In this document: positions 32,340 through 41,603 of the stretch, piece by piece
Numbering within the stretch: position 1 is the first letter of the stretch
Layout of the letters: every line of letters begins with the position of its first letter
Source: HKCCE3408 sp038530555
GTDB taxonomy: Bacteria; Pseudomonadota; Alphaproteobacteria; Rhodobacterales; Rhodobacteraceae
Direction: 5' to 3'
Length of the DNA stretch: 64,000 nucleotides
NCBI GenBank assembly: GCA_038530555.1
Contig: JBCBCN010000001.1
Coordinates: forward strand, 124,001-188,000
The notes under the pieces: generated by a model
Seen by the model: only the letters and a program-made list of their open reading frames with translations
Databases searched by the model: none
What the model was told of the DNA's origin: nothing
Translations under genes and position numbers: made by a program

Positions 32340-33761
32340 ATGAGCGAACAGCCGGTGATCTGGTGGGTCCGCCGGGACTTGCGCCTGAGCGACAATCCAA
32401 CCTTGCAAAAGGTGCTGGACGCGGGAGGGCCGGTGATCCCGGTATTCCTCTGTGACGAAGTCCTCGAAGGTATGGGCGCCGCGCCGAAATGGCGCTTTGG
32501 CCTTGGCGCGGTGGCGTTTGACAAGGCCCTTCGCGAGGTCGGCTCACGGCTGATTTTTCGCCGGGGTCCGGCGGCCAAGACACTTCTTGCGCTCGCGGAG
32601 GAAACCGAAGCGGGTCAAGTTCTTTGGACACGCAACTATGATCCCGAACGCCGCGAGGTCGACACGGATGTGAAGTCGGCGCTCAAGGATGCTGGGCTGC
32701 AGGCCGAAAGCGTCGCGGGTCATGTTCTGAATGAACCTTGGAGCGTCGAGACCGGATCGGGCGGGTTCTACAAGGTCTACACGCCGTTTTGGAAAGCGGT
32801 GCGCGTTCGCGACTTCCCGGAGCCTATCTCGGCTCCGAGTAAGATCCCCGCGCCGACAAGCTGGCCTCAGAGCGATGATATCGACGGCTGGGGCCTGGGT
32901 GATGCGATGGCGCGGGGGGCGGATGTGGTGCGCGGCCATCTCTGCCTGGGAGAGAGCGCGGCACGCGGGCGCCTCGGCGCCTTCATCGCAGACGGGATCG
33001 GGGCCTATGACAAAAACCGCGACCGGCTGGATCTTGACGGCACGTCGGGCCTCAGTGAACCCTTGGCCTATGGCGAGATTGGCATTCGCACCTGTTGGCA
33101 TGCCGGGGCGCGGGCGATGGCCGACGGTAAACCCGGCGCCGAAACCTTCCTCAAGGAGCTGATCTGGCGCGATTTTGCGACCCATTTGGTCTTCCATACG
33201 CCCCATATCACCAGCGGGAACTGGCGCCCGGAATGGGATGCGTTCCCGTGGAATGAAGACGAGCGCCTGGCGGAAGTGCGCGCCTGGAAGCGGGGCCGCA
33301 CCGGAGTGCGCGTCGTCGATGCCGCCATGCGGGAGCTTTACGTCAGCGGGCGGATGCACAACCGCACGCGGATGCTGGTGGCCTCATACCTGACCAAGCA
33401 CCTGATGTGTCACTGGAAAATTGGGCTGAACTGGTTCGCCGATTGCCTTGTCGATTGGGATCCGGCTTCAAACGCCATGGGCTGGCAATGGTCCGCGGGC
33501 TCTGGCCCCGACGCGACGCCCTATTTCCGCGTCTTCAACGCCGAGACCCAGGCCGAAAAGTTCGACCCGGCCGAGACCTATCGCCGTCGCTGGCTCGCCG
33601 AGGGGCAAGGCGATCCCGGCGCCGAGGCGCTGAGCTTTTTCGATGCGATCCCAAGCTCTTGGGGCATGGCGCAGGGCGATGGGTATCCGTCCCAGCCCAT
33701 TGTCAGCATGTCGGCGGGCCGGGACCGCGCCTTGGCCGCTTACAAAAACCGCGACTTTTGA
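32340..33761 (+). CDS. phrB: Deoxyribodipyrimidine photolyase (class I cryptochrome/photolyase)
   Basis: A 473-residue flavoprotein of normal length. N-terminal antenna domain begins VIWWVRRDLRLSDNPTL. The FAD domain shows FLKELIWRDFATHLVFHTPHI, WRPEWDAFPWNED, GRTGVRVVDAAMRELYVSGRMHNRTRMLVASYLTKHL and WKIGLNWFADCLVDWDPASNAMGWQWSAGSGPDATPYFRVFN. It repairs UV-induced cyclobutane pyrimidine dimers with blue light. A GGGG-rich leader precedes ATG 32340. Transcribed with the same polarity as the following cfa-family gene. Confidence 0.93.
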   Translation: MSEQPVIWWVRRDLRLSDNPTLQKVLDAGGPVIPVFLCDEVLEGMGAAPKWRFGLGAVAFDKALREVGSRLIFRRGPAAKTLLALAEETEAGQVLWTRNYDPERREVDTDVKSALKDAGLQAESVAGHVLNEPWSVETGSGGFYKVYTPFWKAVRVRDFPEPISAPSKIPAPTSWPQSDDIDGWGLGDAMARGADVVRGHLCLGESAARGRLGAFIADGIGAYDKNRDRLDLDGTSGLSEPLAYGEIGIRTCWHAGARAMADGKPGAETFLKELIWRDFATHLVFHTPHITSGNWRPEWDAFPWNEDERLAEVRAWKRGRTGVRVVDAAMRELYVSGRMHNRTRMLVASYLTKHLMCHWKIGLNWFADCLVDWDPASNAMGWQWSAGSGPDATPYFRVFNAETQAEKFDPAETYRRRWLAEGQGDPGAEALSFFDAIPSSWGMAQGDGYPSQPIVSMSAGRDRALAAYKNRDF

Positions 33762-33853
33762 GGTGGCGCGCGAGCGGGACGACGAAAAAGCCTTAAAAAA
33801 GTGCTTGTGGGCGTCCCTGCGCTGAGGCCAAATACTCGGGGATGGGAGTGAAC

Positions 33854-35068
33854 ATGACGCCAAAAACAAGCTTGCGCGGCGAGACCGATTTGCCGCGCTA
33901 TTTCGCCCAGGTCTACGAAAAGTCCCAGGCGCTGCAAAACGGCCGCCTGGATATGGTGCTGCCCGATGGAAGGGTGTTCCGCACTGAGGGCAAGGGGCCC
34001 GGGCCTGTCGCGGTTCTTGAGATCAAACATCCAGAGACCTTTACGCGCCTTATTCGAGAGGGCGATCTGGGCTTTTGCGAGGCCTATCTGGAAGGCTGGT
34101 GGGACACGCCGGACCTGCAGGCTTTCATGGACCTGGTCCATGCCGACAATAACGACCTCTATGACGGGTTTTTGGGCCTGAAACTGGTCCGCGCCTTTGA
34201 AAAACTGCGCTTTTGGCTGCAGTCAAACACCAAGCGGCAAGCCAAGAAGAACATCGCGTTCCACTATGATTTGGGCAATGATTTCTATGGCTTATGGCTC
34301 GATGATACGATGACCTATTCCTCGGCCCTGTTCAAAACGGGCCAGGAGTCGACTGAGAAGGCGCAGGAGCAGAAATACGCGCAGATGGTTGATCTGATGG
34401 GCGTGGAGCCGGGCGAGCATGTGCTGGAGATCGGCTGTGGCTGGGGCGGGTTCGCCGAATACGCAGCCGGTCAGCGGGGCCTCAAGGTCACGGCCGTAAC
34501 GATCAGCCAGGAACAGCATGATTACGCGGTGGAGCGGATTGCCAAGGCGGGTCTGTCGGACCAGGTTGAGATCCGGCTGCAAGACTACCGCGATATCGAC
34601 GGGCATTATGACGGCATCGCCTCGATCGAGATGTTCGAGGCGGTGGGTCAGAAATACTGGGCCACCTATTTCAACACCCTGCGTGAGCGTCTGGTGCCGG
34701 GGCGCAATGCCGTGCTGCAGATCATCACCGTGCAACATGCCCGCTGGGAGATGTATAAGCGAGGCGTTGATTTCATTCAGAAATATATCTTTCCAGGCGG
34801 CATGCTCCCCTCGCCGGTGGTCCTGCGGGAAGAAGTTCAGCGCGCAGGGCTAGATGTTGCGGGCTCGGTCGAGTTTGGCGAGAGCTATTCCCAAACCTGC
34901 CGCCGTTGGTTCGACACCTTCAACGACCGCTGGGACGAGGTCGCGGCCTTGGGCTTTGACGACCGCTTTCGCCGGATGTGGAACCTTTATCTTACCTCTT
35001 GCGCGGCGACCTTCGCATTTGCCAATTGTGACGTGACACAGATTACGGTGACGCGGCCATTGATTTAG
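33854..35068 (+). CDS. Cyclopropane-fatty-acyl-phospholipid synthase family methyltransferase
   Basis: A 404-residue SAM-dependent enzyme. Start ATG 33854 (MTPKTSLRG) is chosen because GGGAG lies five bases upstream; ATG 33842 lacks one. CFA-synthase features: IAFHYDLGNDFYGLWLDDTMTYSSALF, SAM motif VLEIGCGWGGFAEYAA, ISQEQHDYA, DGIASIEMFEAVGQKYW, FIQKYIFPGGMLPS and ETCRRWFDTF-like SQTCRRWFDTFNDRW. It transfers a methylene or methyl to double bonds of phospholipid acyl chains. Roseobacters often carry two such paralogs, one of which may make methylated fatty acids, so I give no symbol. Confidence 0.9.
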   Translation: MTPKTSLRGETDLPRYFAQVYEKSQALQNGRLDMVLPDGRVFRTEGKGPGPVAVLEIKHPETFTRLIREGDLGFCEAYLEGWWDTPDLQAFMDLVHADNNDLYDGFLGLKLVRAFEKLRFWLQSNTKRQAKKNIAFHYDLGNDFYGLWLDDTMTYSSALFKTGQESTEKAQEQKYAQMVDLMGVEPGEHVLEIGCGWGGFAEYAAGQRGLKVTAVTISQEQHDYAVERIAKAGLSDQVEIRLQDYRDIDGHYDGIASIEMFEAVGQKYWATYFNTLRERLVPGRNAVLQIITVQHARWEMYKRGVDFIQKYIFPGGMLPSPVVLREEVQRAGLDVAGSVEFGESYSQTCRRWFDTFNDRWDEVAALGFDDRFRRMWNLYLTSCAATFAFANCDVTQITVTRPLI

Positions 35069-35144
35069 GCGATAAAACCGGGCCATTCGCAATCTGACCC
35101 CGCGACAATAACAAGCCCGCGATAATAAAAAGAAGGAGCGCAAC

Positions 35145-35591
35145 ATGACCTGGACTATGGCCCGGTTGCTCTCGGCCATCATGTTTTGCGCCCTTGGCTA
35201 TTATTGCGGCCTGCTGACGCGCGCGACCTTCAACGAAGGGGTGGCGGCGGATTATTTTCCCCATGCGATCGCGATCATCGGCCTCTGGCAGGGCTGGACC
35301 GTTTTAGGCAAGCAGGCCGGGCAGGGCTATTACGCCAGTCTGGGGCAGGGCTTTCGCACCTCGGTCCAGATCACGATCTTTGGTCTGCTGTTTTTCGCGC
35401 TGCGCGAGATGTTCATCCGCTCGGGCCAACTTCGCTACAATGATTTTGGCGTGGCGCTCTTTGATGCGATGGGTCTGTTCCTGCAATACGGGCAGCAATT
35501 CCTGCTGATCTATGAGGCCTGGATGACCCTAGGCTTGGGCGGCATGGTCATCGGCATTGTGGCCGAAGCGGCCAAGCGGGTCTGGCGCTAG
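35145..35591 (+). CDS. trgA: TrgA family membrane protein (tellurite resistance)
   Basis: A 148-residue membrane protein with about four helices (MARLLSAIMFCALGYYCGLL, PHAIAIIGLWQGWTVLG, QITIFGLLFFALREMFI, GMVIGIVAEAAKRV). Length, topology and the trgA-trgB-cysK order match the Rhodobacter sphaeroides locus that contributes to high-level tellurite resistance. Mechanism unknown. AAGGAG lies upstream of ATG 35145. Twelve bases separate it from trgB. Confidence 0.82.
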   Translation: MTWTMARLLSAIMFCALGYYCGLLTRATFNEGVAADYFPHAIAIIGLWQGWTVLGKQAGQGYYASLGQGFRTSVQITIFGLLFFALREMFIRSGQLRYNDFGVALFDAMGLFLQYGQQFLLIYEAWMTLGLGGMVIGIVAEAAKRVWR

Positions 35592-35602
35592 GCGACGGGC
35601 CC

Positions 35603-36730
35603 GTGCATCGGATCTTTCTCTTTGGCACTTTGCGCCATGTGCCGCTGCTGCGGTCGGTGGCCGGGACAGATGTTTCCCCGCGCGAAGCCTGGCTTGAGGG
35701 CCAATCTGCCCGCCAGGTCGAAGGCGCCGATTTTCCGGTTCTACGCCGTCAGCGAGCCGGGCGCGCCGAAGGCCTGTTGGTAGAGGTGGATGACGACGCA
35801 CTCGCACGGCTTGATTACTACGAAGTGCCCTTCGGCTATGCCCGTCAGCCCGTCCAAGTCATGACCGAGAGCGGCCCAGTTGAGGCCGAGGTGTACCTCG
35901 CGCAGGAAGGCCGCTGGTCTGTTTCGGGTCCTTGGTCCTTTGACGCCTGGGTGGCCCGGTTCGGCGATGTGGCAACCCGCGCCGCGCCCGAGATCATGGC
36001 CGGGCGCAACTATGTACCCGCCGAACGGGCCGCTTTGGCCGCCGATACGGCATGGAGCCGCGCCCAGGCCGAACTTCATGCAGGCGCCTGGCACAGGCCT
36101 CGCTCCATCGGCTCGCGCAAGTCGGCCGAGAACTTTCAGCTCATATCGCGCAATATTGAGCATTTGGACTTCTTCGCGCTCGAAACCCAGCGCTTTCGCC
36201 ATGACAGCCAGCACGACGCGGCCCCCCTCGAGGTCGCGCGCACGGTCTTTCGCGCGGGCGAAGCGGTGACGGTGCTGCCCTATGACCCTATGCGCGACCG
36301 GGTGCTGTTGATCGAGCAGTTTCGCGTCGGCGCCGCGGCGCAGAACGACCCCGATCCCTGGTTGCTTGAGCCGATTGCGGGCATTGTCGATCCGGGCGAA
36401 AGCGTTGAGGCCGCCGGTCACCGGGAGACCCGAGAAGAGGCGGGCATCCTTCTCAAATCGCTGCATTTTATCGCGCGCTACTATCCCTCACCCGGCGGTG
36501 TGGCGCAGGTTTTGCATTCTTATATCGGCCTGGCCGACTTGCCAGACGGGCTGTCGCAATCGGGTGGTCTGGCGTCCGAGGGCGAAGACATCGCGGTGCA
36601 TCTGGTGGATTACGCACAATTCGCGACCTTGCTCGAGACCGGCGAACTGGCCAATGCGCCGATCATCCTCAGCGCGCAGTACTTGGCCCAAAATCGGGCC
36701 GGATACCGCGCGCAATTCAGCGGGTCCTAG
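35603..36730 (+). CDS. trgB: TrgB: gamma-glutamylcyclotransferase-like plus NUDIX hydrolase fusion
   Basis: A 375-residue two-domain protein starting at GTG 35603. Residues ~1-130 form a gamma-glutamylcyclotransferase-like domain (IFLFGTLRHVPLL, LDYYEVPFGY). Residues ~180-370 form a NUDIX domain of the ADP-ribose pyrophosphatase type, with a complete Nudix box GIVDPGESVEAAGHRETREEAGI. It would hydrolyse ADP-ribose or another nucleoside diphosphate derivative. Its second role may touch glutathione-like thiols. TrgB belongs to the tellurite-resistance locus of R. sphaeroides; how it protects is unknown. Confidence 0.88.
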   Translation: MHRIFLFGTLRHVPLLRSVAGTDVSPREAWLEGQSARQVEGADFPVLRRQRAGRAEGLLVEVDDDALARLDYYEVPFGYARQPVQVMTESGPVEAEVYLAQEGRWSVSGPWSFDAWVARFGDVATRAAPEIMAGRNYVPAERAALAADTAWSRAQAELHAGAWHRPRSIGSRKSAENFQLISRNIEHLDFFALETQRFRHDSQHDAAPLEVARTVFRAGEAVTVLPYDPMRDRVLLIEQFRVGAAAQNDPDPWLLEPIAGIVDPGESVEAAGHRETREEAGILLKSLHFIARYYPSPGGVAQVLHSYIGLADLPDGLSQSGGLASEGEDIAVHLVDYAQFATLLETGELANAPIILSAQYLAQNRAGYRAQFSGS

Positions 36731-36825
36731 GGGCGGCTTTACCTTGCGCCGGGCGGGGCGGTTTTCTATGCAAAGCGCGGAAGCGCGACAGGCAACGCGC
36801 CCGAGGGTCCCGATGGGAGACAGCG

Positions 36826-37860
36826 ATGCAGATCTACAAAAATTTAGCCGAAGCGGTGGGCAACACCCCGTTGATCCGGCTGAATAAAATCTCGGAGGCC
36901 ACGGGTTGTGAGATCCTGGGCAAGGCCGAGTTTCTGAACCCCGGCGGCTCCGTAAAAGACCGCGCGGCGCTGTATATGATCCGCGACGCCGAACGCTCTG
37001 GCCGCCTCAAGCCCGGCGGCACCATCGTTGAGGGTACGGCGGGCAATACCGGGATCGGCTTGGCCCTCGTCGGCGCATCGTTGGGATATAAGACGGTCAT
37101 CGTGATCCCGGAAACGCAGTCCGAGGAGAAAAAAGAGATGATCCGCCTGGCAGGGGCGGAATTGGTGCAAGTGCCTGCTGTACCTTACAAAAATCCCAAC
37201 AATTATGTCCGCTATTCTGAGCGTCTGGCTGAGGCTCTGAACGCCGAGCTTTCGGATGGAGCGATTTGGGCGAACCAATTTGACAATGTTGCCAATCGCC
37301 AAGCCCATGTCGAGACCACCGGGCCTGAGATCTGGGCGCAGACGGAGGGGCGGGTGGACGCGTTCGTCGCTGCTGTCGGTTCTGGCGGGACTCTGGCCGG
37401 TGTCGGCATGGCGCTGCAACCCAAGGGGGTGAAAGTGGGCCTTGCCGATCCCGAAGGCTCGGGCGTGCATGGGCTGATGACAACCAGGACGGGCGATCCT
37501 TCCGGCTCCTCGATCTCCGAGGGGATCGGGCAGGGGCGGATCACCGCCAACCTGGAAGGCTTCACCCCCGATCTCGCCTATAAGATCCCTGATACTGAGG
37601 CGCTTCCGCTGATTTATGATCTGCTGGCCGAAGAGGGCCTGCTGATGGGCGGCTCAACCGCGATCAACATGGCGGGTGCTGTACGCGCTGCGCGTGAGCT
37701 TGGGCCGGGCCACACAATCGTAACCATTCTTTGCGACAGCGGGCAGCGCTATCAGTCGAAGGTGTGGAACCCGGAGTTTCTGCGCTCCAAAGGCTTGCCC
37801 GTGCCAGCATGGCTCGATCAGGAACCTGCCGCAATTCCAGAGGTATACGCGCAACCATGA
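36826..37860 (+). CDS. cysK: Cysteine synthase A (O-acetylserine sulfhydrylase)
   Basis: A 344-residue PLP enzyme. LAEAVGNTPLIRL, the PLP-lysine motif NPGGSVKDRAAL (K44), the phosphate-binding GTAGNTGIGLALVG, and AVGSGGTLAGVG are all present. It condenses O-acetylserine and sulfide to cysteine. Following trgB, it fits the idea that cysteine/thiol supply aids tellurite resistance. At 344 residues it is longer than CysK of enterics (~320). Its stop overlaps the next start (ATGA). Confidence 0.94.
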   Translation: MQIYKNLAEAVGNTPLIRLNKISEATGCEILGKAEFLNPGGSVKDRAALYMIRDAERSGRLKPGGTIVEGTAGNTGIGLALVGASLGYKTVIVIPETQSEEKKEMIRLAGAELVQVPAVPYKNPNNYVRYSERLAEALNAELSDGAIWANQFDNVANRQAHVETTGPEIWAQTEGRVDAFVAAVGSGGTLAGVGMALQPKGVKVGLADPEGSGVHGLMTTRTGDPSGSSISEGIGQGRITANLEGFTPDLAYKIPDTEALPLIYDLLAEEGLLMGGSTAINMAGAVRAARELGPGHTIVTILCDSGQRYQSKVWNPEFLRSKGLPVPAWLDQEPAAIPEVYAQP

Positions 37861-40244
37861 CCCGTCTGAGACTTTTCTTGCTTGCAGCGCTCTTGGCGCT
37901 GTTTGGGGTTTTGGCTGCTGCTCAAGAAGGCGGGCCCATCGACACCGCGCAATGGGAGAGCTTGGCCACCCGCGCGGAGCAGGCCGTGGGGGCGGGCGAG
38001 TTGTCGACGGCCGAGTTCGAAGCTCTGCGCCGCGAGATCGCCGATGCCCGCGCGCAATTTCTCGACGCCGAAAGCATCAATGCCAGCAGGATCGAAACGC
38101 TCGAGACCCAGATCGAGGCGCTCGGACCCGAGCCTGCGGAGGGCGAGAGCGAGGCGCCGCAACTGGCCGAACGCCGTGCGGTACTGGAAGCCGAGCTGAA
38201 CACCGCCACAACACCGCGACGAGAGGCGCTTGCGGCGCGCAGCCGAGCCAACGGCCTGATCGCGGAAATCGACACCTTGATCGGCGAACGCGAGACGGCC
38301 GCGCTGCTCGATGCAGGGCCGACGCCCTTGAACCCGATCAATTGGGCGGCCGCGCTCACCTCGTTCGAGGCTGTTGGGGCCGAGCTTCGCCGCGAAGTGC
38401 GGGTCAACACGCAGTTCGAGCTGCGGCAACAAGAGCTGCGCGATGGCTTGCCGCTGACCATCGCCCTGGCGCTGGCCGGTATCATCTTGCTGTTGCGCGG
38501 ACGGCGCTGGATGGTGCGAGCCACCGCTGCGGTGCTGACACGGCCGAGGCCGCAGGGAAAATTGGCACTGAATTTCCTGGTCTCATTGGGTCAAGTTCTC
38601 GTGCCTTTGGCAGGCACCGTTCTGCTGGTTGCGGCGATCCTGAGCACTGGCGTTCTGGGTGCAAACGGCGAAGCGCTGATGCGCGCTACGGTCTTTACCC
38701 TGATGGCGGGGTTTTTGGGCGCTTGGCTTGGCGGGCGGCTTTACCCGGTTGATCCCGCCATTCCGGCGCCTTTCGAGCTGAGCGATGAGCGGCGGGCCTC
38801 GTCCCGGCGGTTGAGCGTCTTAATCGGTCTGGTTTTAGGCCTGACGATCCTGGCCGAGACGCTCTCGGGACTTGCCCCGGTGGCGCCTGGCGCGCGCGGG
38901 GTTTTTGTTCTGCCCCTCTACCTGGTCCAGGGCTATCTGCTCTTCCGCTTGGCCTCAAGCCTGAGGGACGCTCGAAAGAACGCTGAGGAAGCCACTGAGG
39001 ATGGAAGCTCAGCGCTCAAATCGAAGGTCCTGGCGATCCTGGGCAATGCGCTCAAGGTGATTGCAGTGGTCGGTCCGCTCTTGGCGGCGGCAGGCTATTT
39101 GAACGCGGCGCAGGCGCTGGTGGTGCCGGCCGCCACGACGCTGGGGCTTTTGGCTGCGCTCGCCGCGCTTCAGGTGCCGGTGCGCGATCTCTGGGCGGCG
39201 ATCCGGCACAAGAGCTATGAGGATGCGGGCGGCGATTTGGTGCCCGTCGTCATCACTTTCTGTCTGGTTTTGGCCTCGGTGCCACTGTTCCTGCTGATCT
39301 GGGGCCTGCGGGAGGCACAGCTTTCGGAGCTTTGGACGCGTTTCATCGACGGATTCTCGCTGGGTGAGGTGCGGATCACACCCGGCGCGATCATCTCGAT
39401 CGTCGTGGTCTTTGCCATCGGCCTTATTATCACGCGCCTGATCCAATCGGCCCTGCGAGGCACCATCCTGCCGCGTACTAAAATGGATCTGGGCGCGCGC
39501 AACTCCCTGACTTCAGGGGTGGGCTATGTCGGCATTGCGCTGGCCAGCGTGATCGCGGTGACGGCGGCGGGGATCGACCTGACCGCCTTGGCCTTCGTCC
39601 TCTCGGCCCTATCGGTCGGCATCGGCTTTGGCCTGCAAAACGTGGTCTCGAATTTCGTCTCGGGCATCATCCTACTGATTGAGAGGCCGATCTCGGAGGG
39701 CGACTGGATCGAAGTGGGCGGCCATATGGGTATCGTGAAATCCATCTCTGTGCGCTCCACCCGGATCGAAACTTTCGCCAAAACGGATGTGATCGTGCCC
39801 AATGCCGATTTCATCTCTGGCACCGTGACCAACTGGACGCGCGGCAACAATATCGGCCGGGCGATGATGACGGTCGGTGTCGCCTACGGCACCGATACCC
39901 GGCGCGTGCAGGAGATCCTGCTTGAGATTGCGCGCGAGAACCCCGATGTCGCGGCCTTCCCCGAACCGGGCGTCGATTTCCTGGGCTTCGGGGCCGATAG
40001 TCTGGACTTCCGGGTCCGCGCCATCCTGCGCGACGTCACCACGCTGGTGAAGACGACGACTGAGATCAATCACCGCATCAATGAGCGCTTTTTGGAGGAG
40101 GGGATCGAGATCCCATTCGCGCAGCGCGATATTTGGTTGCGGAACCCGGAAGCGTTGCCTGGTGCGCAAGCGAGCGCGGGGCCGCAGACCCCTGACGCGC
40201 AAGACGCCGCGCCCGAGACAGACGAGACGGGATCGCAGGAATGA
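37857..40244 (+). CDS. Large MscS-family mechanosensitive channel with DUF3772 domain
   Basis: A 795-residue protein. Signal peptide (RLFLLAALLALFGVLAAA) precedes QEGGP. A long, charged helical periplasmic domain (about 30-180, DUF3772-like) is followed by some ten hydrophobic segments. The MscS core is at ~560-750: pore helix VLSALSVGIGFGLQNVVSNFVSGIILLIERPI, then EGDWIEVGGHMGIVKSISVRSTRIETF, VPNADFISGTVTNW, and a cytoplasmic domain with IPFAQRDIWLR. It releases solutes on hypo-osmotic shock. ATG 37857 overlaps the cysK stop; the tail is acidic and Gln/Pro-rich. Confidence 0.92.
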   Translation: MTRLRLFLLAALLALFGVLAAAQEGGPIDTAQWESLATRAEQAVGAGELSTAEFEALRREIADARAQFLDAESINASRIETLETQIEALGPEPAEGESEAPQLAERRAVLEAELNTATTPRREALAARSRANGLIAEIDTLIGERETAALLDAGPTPLNPINWAAALTSFEAVGAELRREVRVNTQFELRQQELRDGLPLTIALALAGIILLLRGRRWMVRATAAVLTRPRPQGKLALNFLVSLGQVLVPLAGTVLLVAAILSTGVLGANGEALMRATVFTLMAGFLGAWLGGRLYPVDPAIPAPFELSDERRASSRRLSVLIGLVLGLTILAETLSGLAPVAPGARGVFVLPLYLVQGYLLFRLASSLRDARKNAEEATEDGSSALKSKVLAILGNALKVIAVVGPLLAAAGYLNAAQALVVPAATTLGLLAALAALQVPVRDLWAAIRHKSYEDAGGDLVPVVITFCLVLASVPLFLLIWGLREAQLSELWTRFIDGFSLGEVRITPGAIISIVVVFAIGLIITRLIQSALRGTILPRTKMDLGARNSLTSGVGYVGIALASVIAVTAAGIDLTALAFVLSALSVGIGFGLQNVVSNFVSGIILLIERPISEGDWIEVGGHMGIVKSISVRSTRIETFAKTDVIVPNADFISGTVTNWTRGNNIGRAMMTVGVAYGTDTRRVQEILLEIARENPDVAAFPEPGVDFLGFGADSLDFRVRAILRDVTTLVKTTTEINHRINERFLEEGIEIPFAQRDIWLRNPEALPGAQASAGPQTPDAQDAAPETDETGSQE

Positions 40245-40960
40245 CCGAGCTCATGTTCCGCGCCGATCCCTATCGCAAGACAGCGAAGGCGCGCGTCGTG
40301 GGCCTGACTGAAGAGGGCGGCGTTGTGCTTGAGCGCACGCTCTTTTACCCGCGCGGCGGCGGTCAGCCGGGCGATAGTGGGCGGCTGACATGGGGCGGCG
40401 GTCAGCTCGAGATCGCTACAGCGGTCAAAGACGACGACGGTGCCGTGATCCACCTTCCTGCCGCGCCCCAGGGCCTTCCGGAGATCGGCCAGGAGATCGA
40501 GATGAGCCTCGATTGGGAGCGGCGCTACGGCCATATGCGCATGCACACCGCGCTGCATCTGCTATCGGTGGTGATCCCGCTCGCTGTGACCGGGGGTGCC
40601 ATCGGGGCTGAGCGTGGACGGCTCGATTTCCTGATGCCCGAGCCGCCGCAGGACAAGGCCGTCTTGCAGGGTCAGCTCAATATGCTGATTGAGCGGGATC
40701 TGCCGGTCACTGAGCACTGGATCACAGAGGCCGAGCTCGACGCCAATCCCGGCCTGGTCAAAACGCTCTCGGTTCAGCCGCCGCGCGGCGCGGGCCAGAT
40801 CCGCCTCGTCCGGATTGGAGGCGAGGCCGACCCCGTCGATCTGCAACCTTGCGGCGGAACTCATGTCGGTCGCACAGCCGAGATCGGCCGCGTTGAGATT
40901 GCCAAGACTGAAAACAAGGGCCGTCAAAACCGGCGCGTGACGCTCGCTTTGACGGGCTGA
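40241..40960 (+). CDS. alaX: Alanyl-tRNA editing protein AlaX
   Basis: A 239-residue trans-editing protein homologous to the AlaRS editing domain. FYPRGGGQPGDSG is the conserved glycine-rich start, and zinc ligands are H102 and H106 (RMHTALHLL) and C204/H208 (LQPCGGTHVG). It hydrolyses mischarged Ser- (or Gly-) tRNA(Ala) in the cytoplasm. Length fits AlaX-M. Coupled to the channel gene by ATGA; a functional link is doubtful. Confidence 0.92.
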   Translation: MTELMFRADPYRKTAKARVVGLTEEGGVVLERTLFYPRGGGQPGDSGRLTWGGGQLEIATAVKDDDGAVIHLPAAPQGLPEIGQEIEMSLDWERRYGHMRMHTALHLLSVVIPLAVTGGAIGAERGRLDFLMPEPPQDKAVLQGQLNMLIERDLPVTEHWITEAELDANPGLVKTLSVQPPRGAGQIRLVRIGGEADPVDLQPCGGTHVGRTAEIGRVEIAKTENKGRQNRRVTLALTG

Positions 40961-41024
40961 TCGCGGGCGGGCAGGGCTTAAGGCACGGACGACTTGATAG
41001 GCGCTGGGAGCGATGCATTGGCGC

Positions 41025-41053
41025 TTGCAGGCAACCCGCTGTTTTGGCTATGT
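41025..41053 (+). promoter_or_regulatory. Probable promoter of tRNA-Ser
   Basis: TTGCAG (41025-41030), 17-base spacer, CTATGT (41048-41053), ending 10 bases before the tRNA gene; transcription would start at its 5' end or a few bases before it. Confidence 0.5.
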
Positions 41054-41063
41054 CCCCCACACC

Positions 41064-41153
41064 GGAGAGGTGGCCGAGTGGTCGAAGGCGCACGCCTGGA
41101 ACGCGTGTAGGCGGGAAACCGTCTCCAGGGTTCGAATCCCTGTCTCTCCGCCA
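41064..41153 (+). tRNA. tRNA-Ser (anticodon GGA)
   Basis: A 90-nucleotide class II tRNA with encoded CCA. Acceptor GGAGAGG pairs with TCTCTCC (one G-U); D-arm GTGGCCGAGTGGTCGAAGGC; anticodon stem CACGC/GCGTG around loop CTGGAAC, so anticodon GGA (41098-41100), reading UCC/UCU; a long variable arm follows (GGCGGGAAACCGTCT region); T-arm GGTTCGAATCC. Confidence 0.97.
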
Positions 41154-41224
41154 GCGCGTCAGCTCCGATTGGACGAAGCGTCCCGGGGCCAGCCACAGAT
41201 AGCCTCACCCACACGGAGATACGA

Positions 41225-41587
41225 ATGTCCGCCCCTTTCGCAAACTTGCTAAACGCGCTGTGTCTGATTGTCATGTCGGTCTGGGCGTTTCTCGCCATCG
41301 AGATGATGTCACTGACCGCTTTGATCCCGGCGGGCGCGGGCGTTGCGCTCTTGCTGTGTCAGCCTGGCGTGAGCCGGGAGGACAAGGTGATCGCTCATAT
41401 CGCCGTGCTAGTAACTTTCTTGATGCTCATCGCCCTGGTCATGCCGCTCCGCTCGGCCCTTTCGGGGGGCGATACGGTCGCGCTGATCCGGGTGCTGGCG
41501 ATGTTTGTCACGGGCGTGCTTGCCATGGTCGCCTTCATCAAAAGCTTTCGGGATGCGCGCAAAGCGCGGGAGGCGGCGGGCGGCTGA
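41225..41587 (+). CDS. Small four-helix membrane protein, unknown function
   Basis: A 120-residue protein with four hydrophobic helices (LLNALCLIVMSVWAFLAIEM, TALIPAGAGVALLLC, IAHIAVLVTFLMLIALVMPL, LIRVLAMFVTGVLAMVAFI) and a basic C-terminus (KSFRDARKAREA). No domain recognised. ATG 41225 is preceded by GGAG. Convergent with guaA, 16 bases apart. Confidence 0.7.
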   Translation: MSAPFANLLNALCLIVMSVWAFLAIEMMSLTALIPAGAGVALLLCQPGVSREDKVIAHIAVLVTFLMLIALVMPLRSALSGGDTVALIRVLAMFVTGVLAMVAFIKSFRDARKAREAAGG

Positions 41588-41603
41588 CGGCCCGCACTCC
41601 GCA

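Noticed and set aside
40241..41153. A functional pairing of alaX (which clears Ser-tRNA(Ala)) with the adjacent tRNA-Ser gene
   Set aside because: AlaX acts on tRNA-Ala, not tRNA-Ser, and the tRNA has its own promoter-like sequence; proximity is probably chance.
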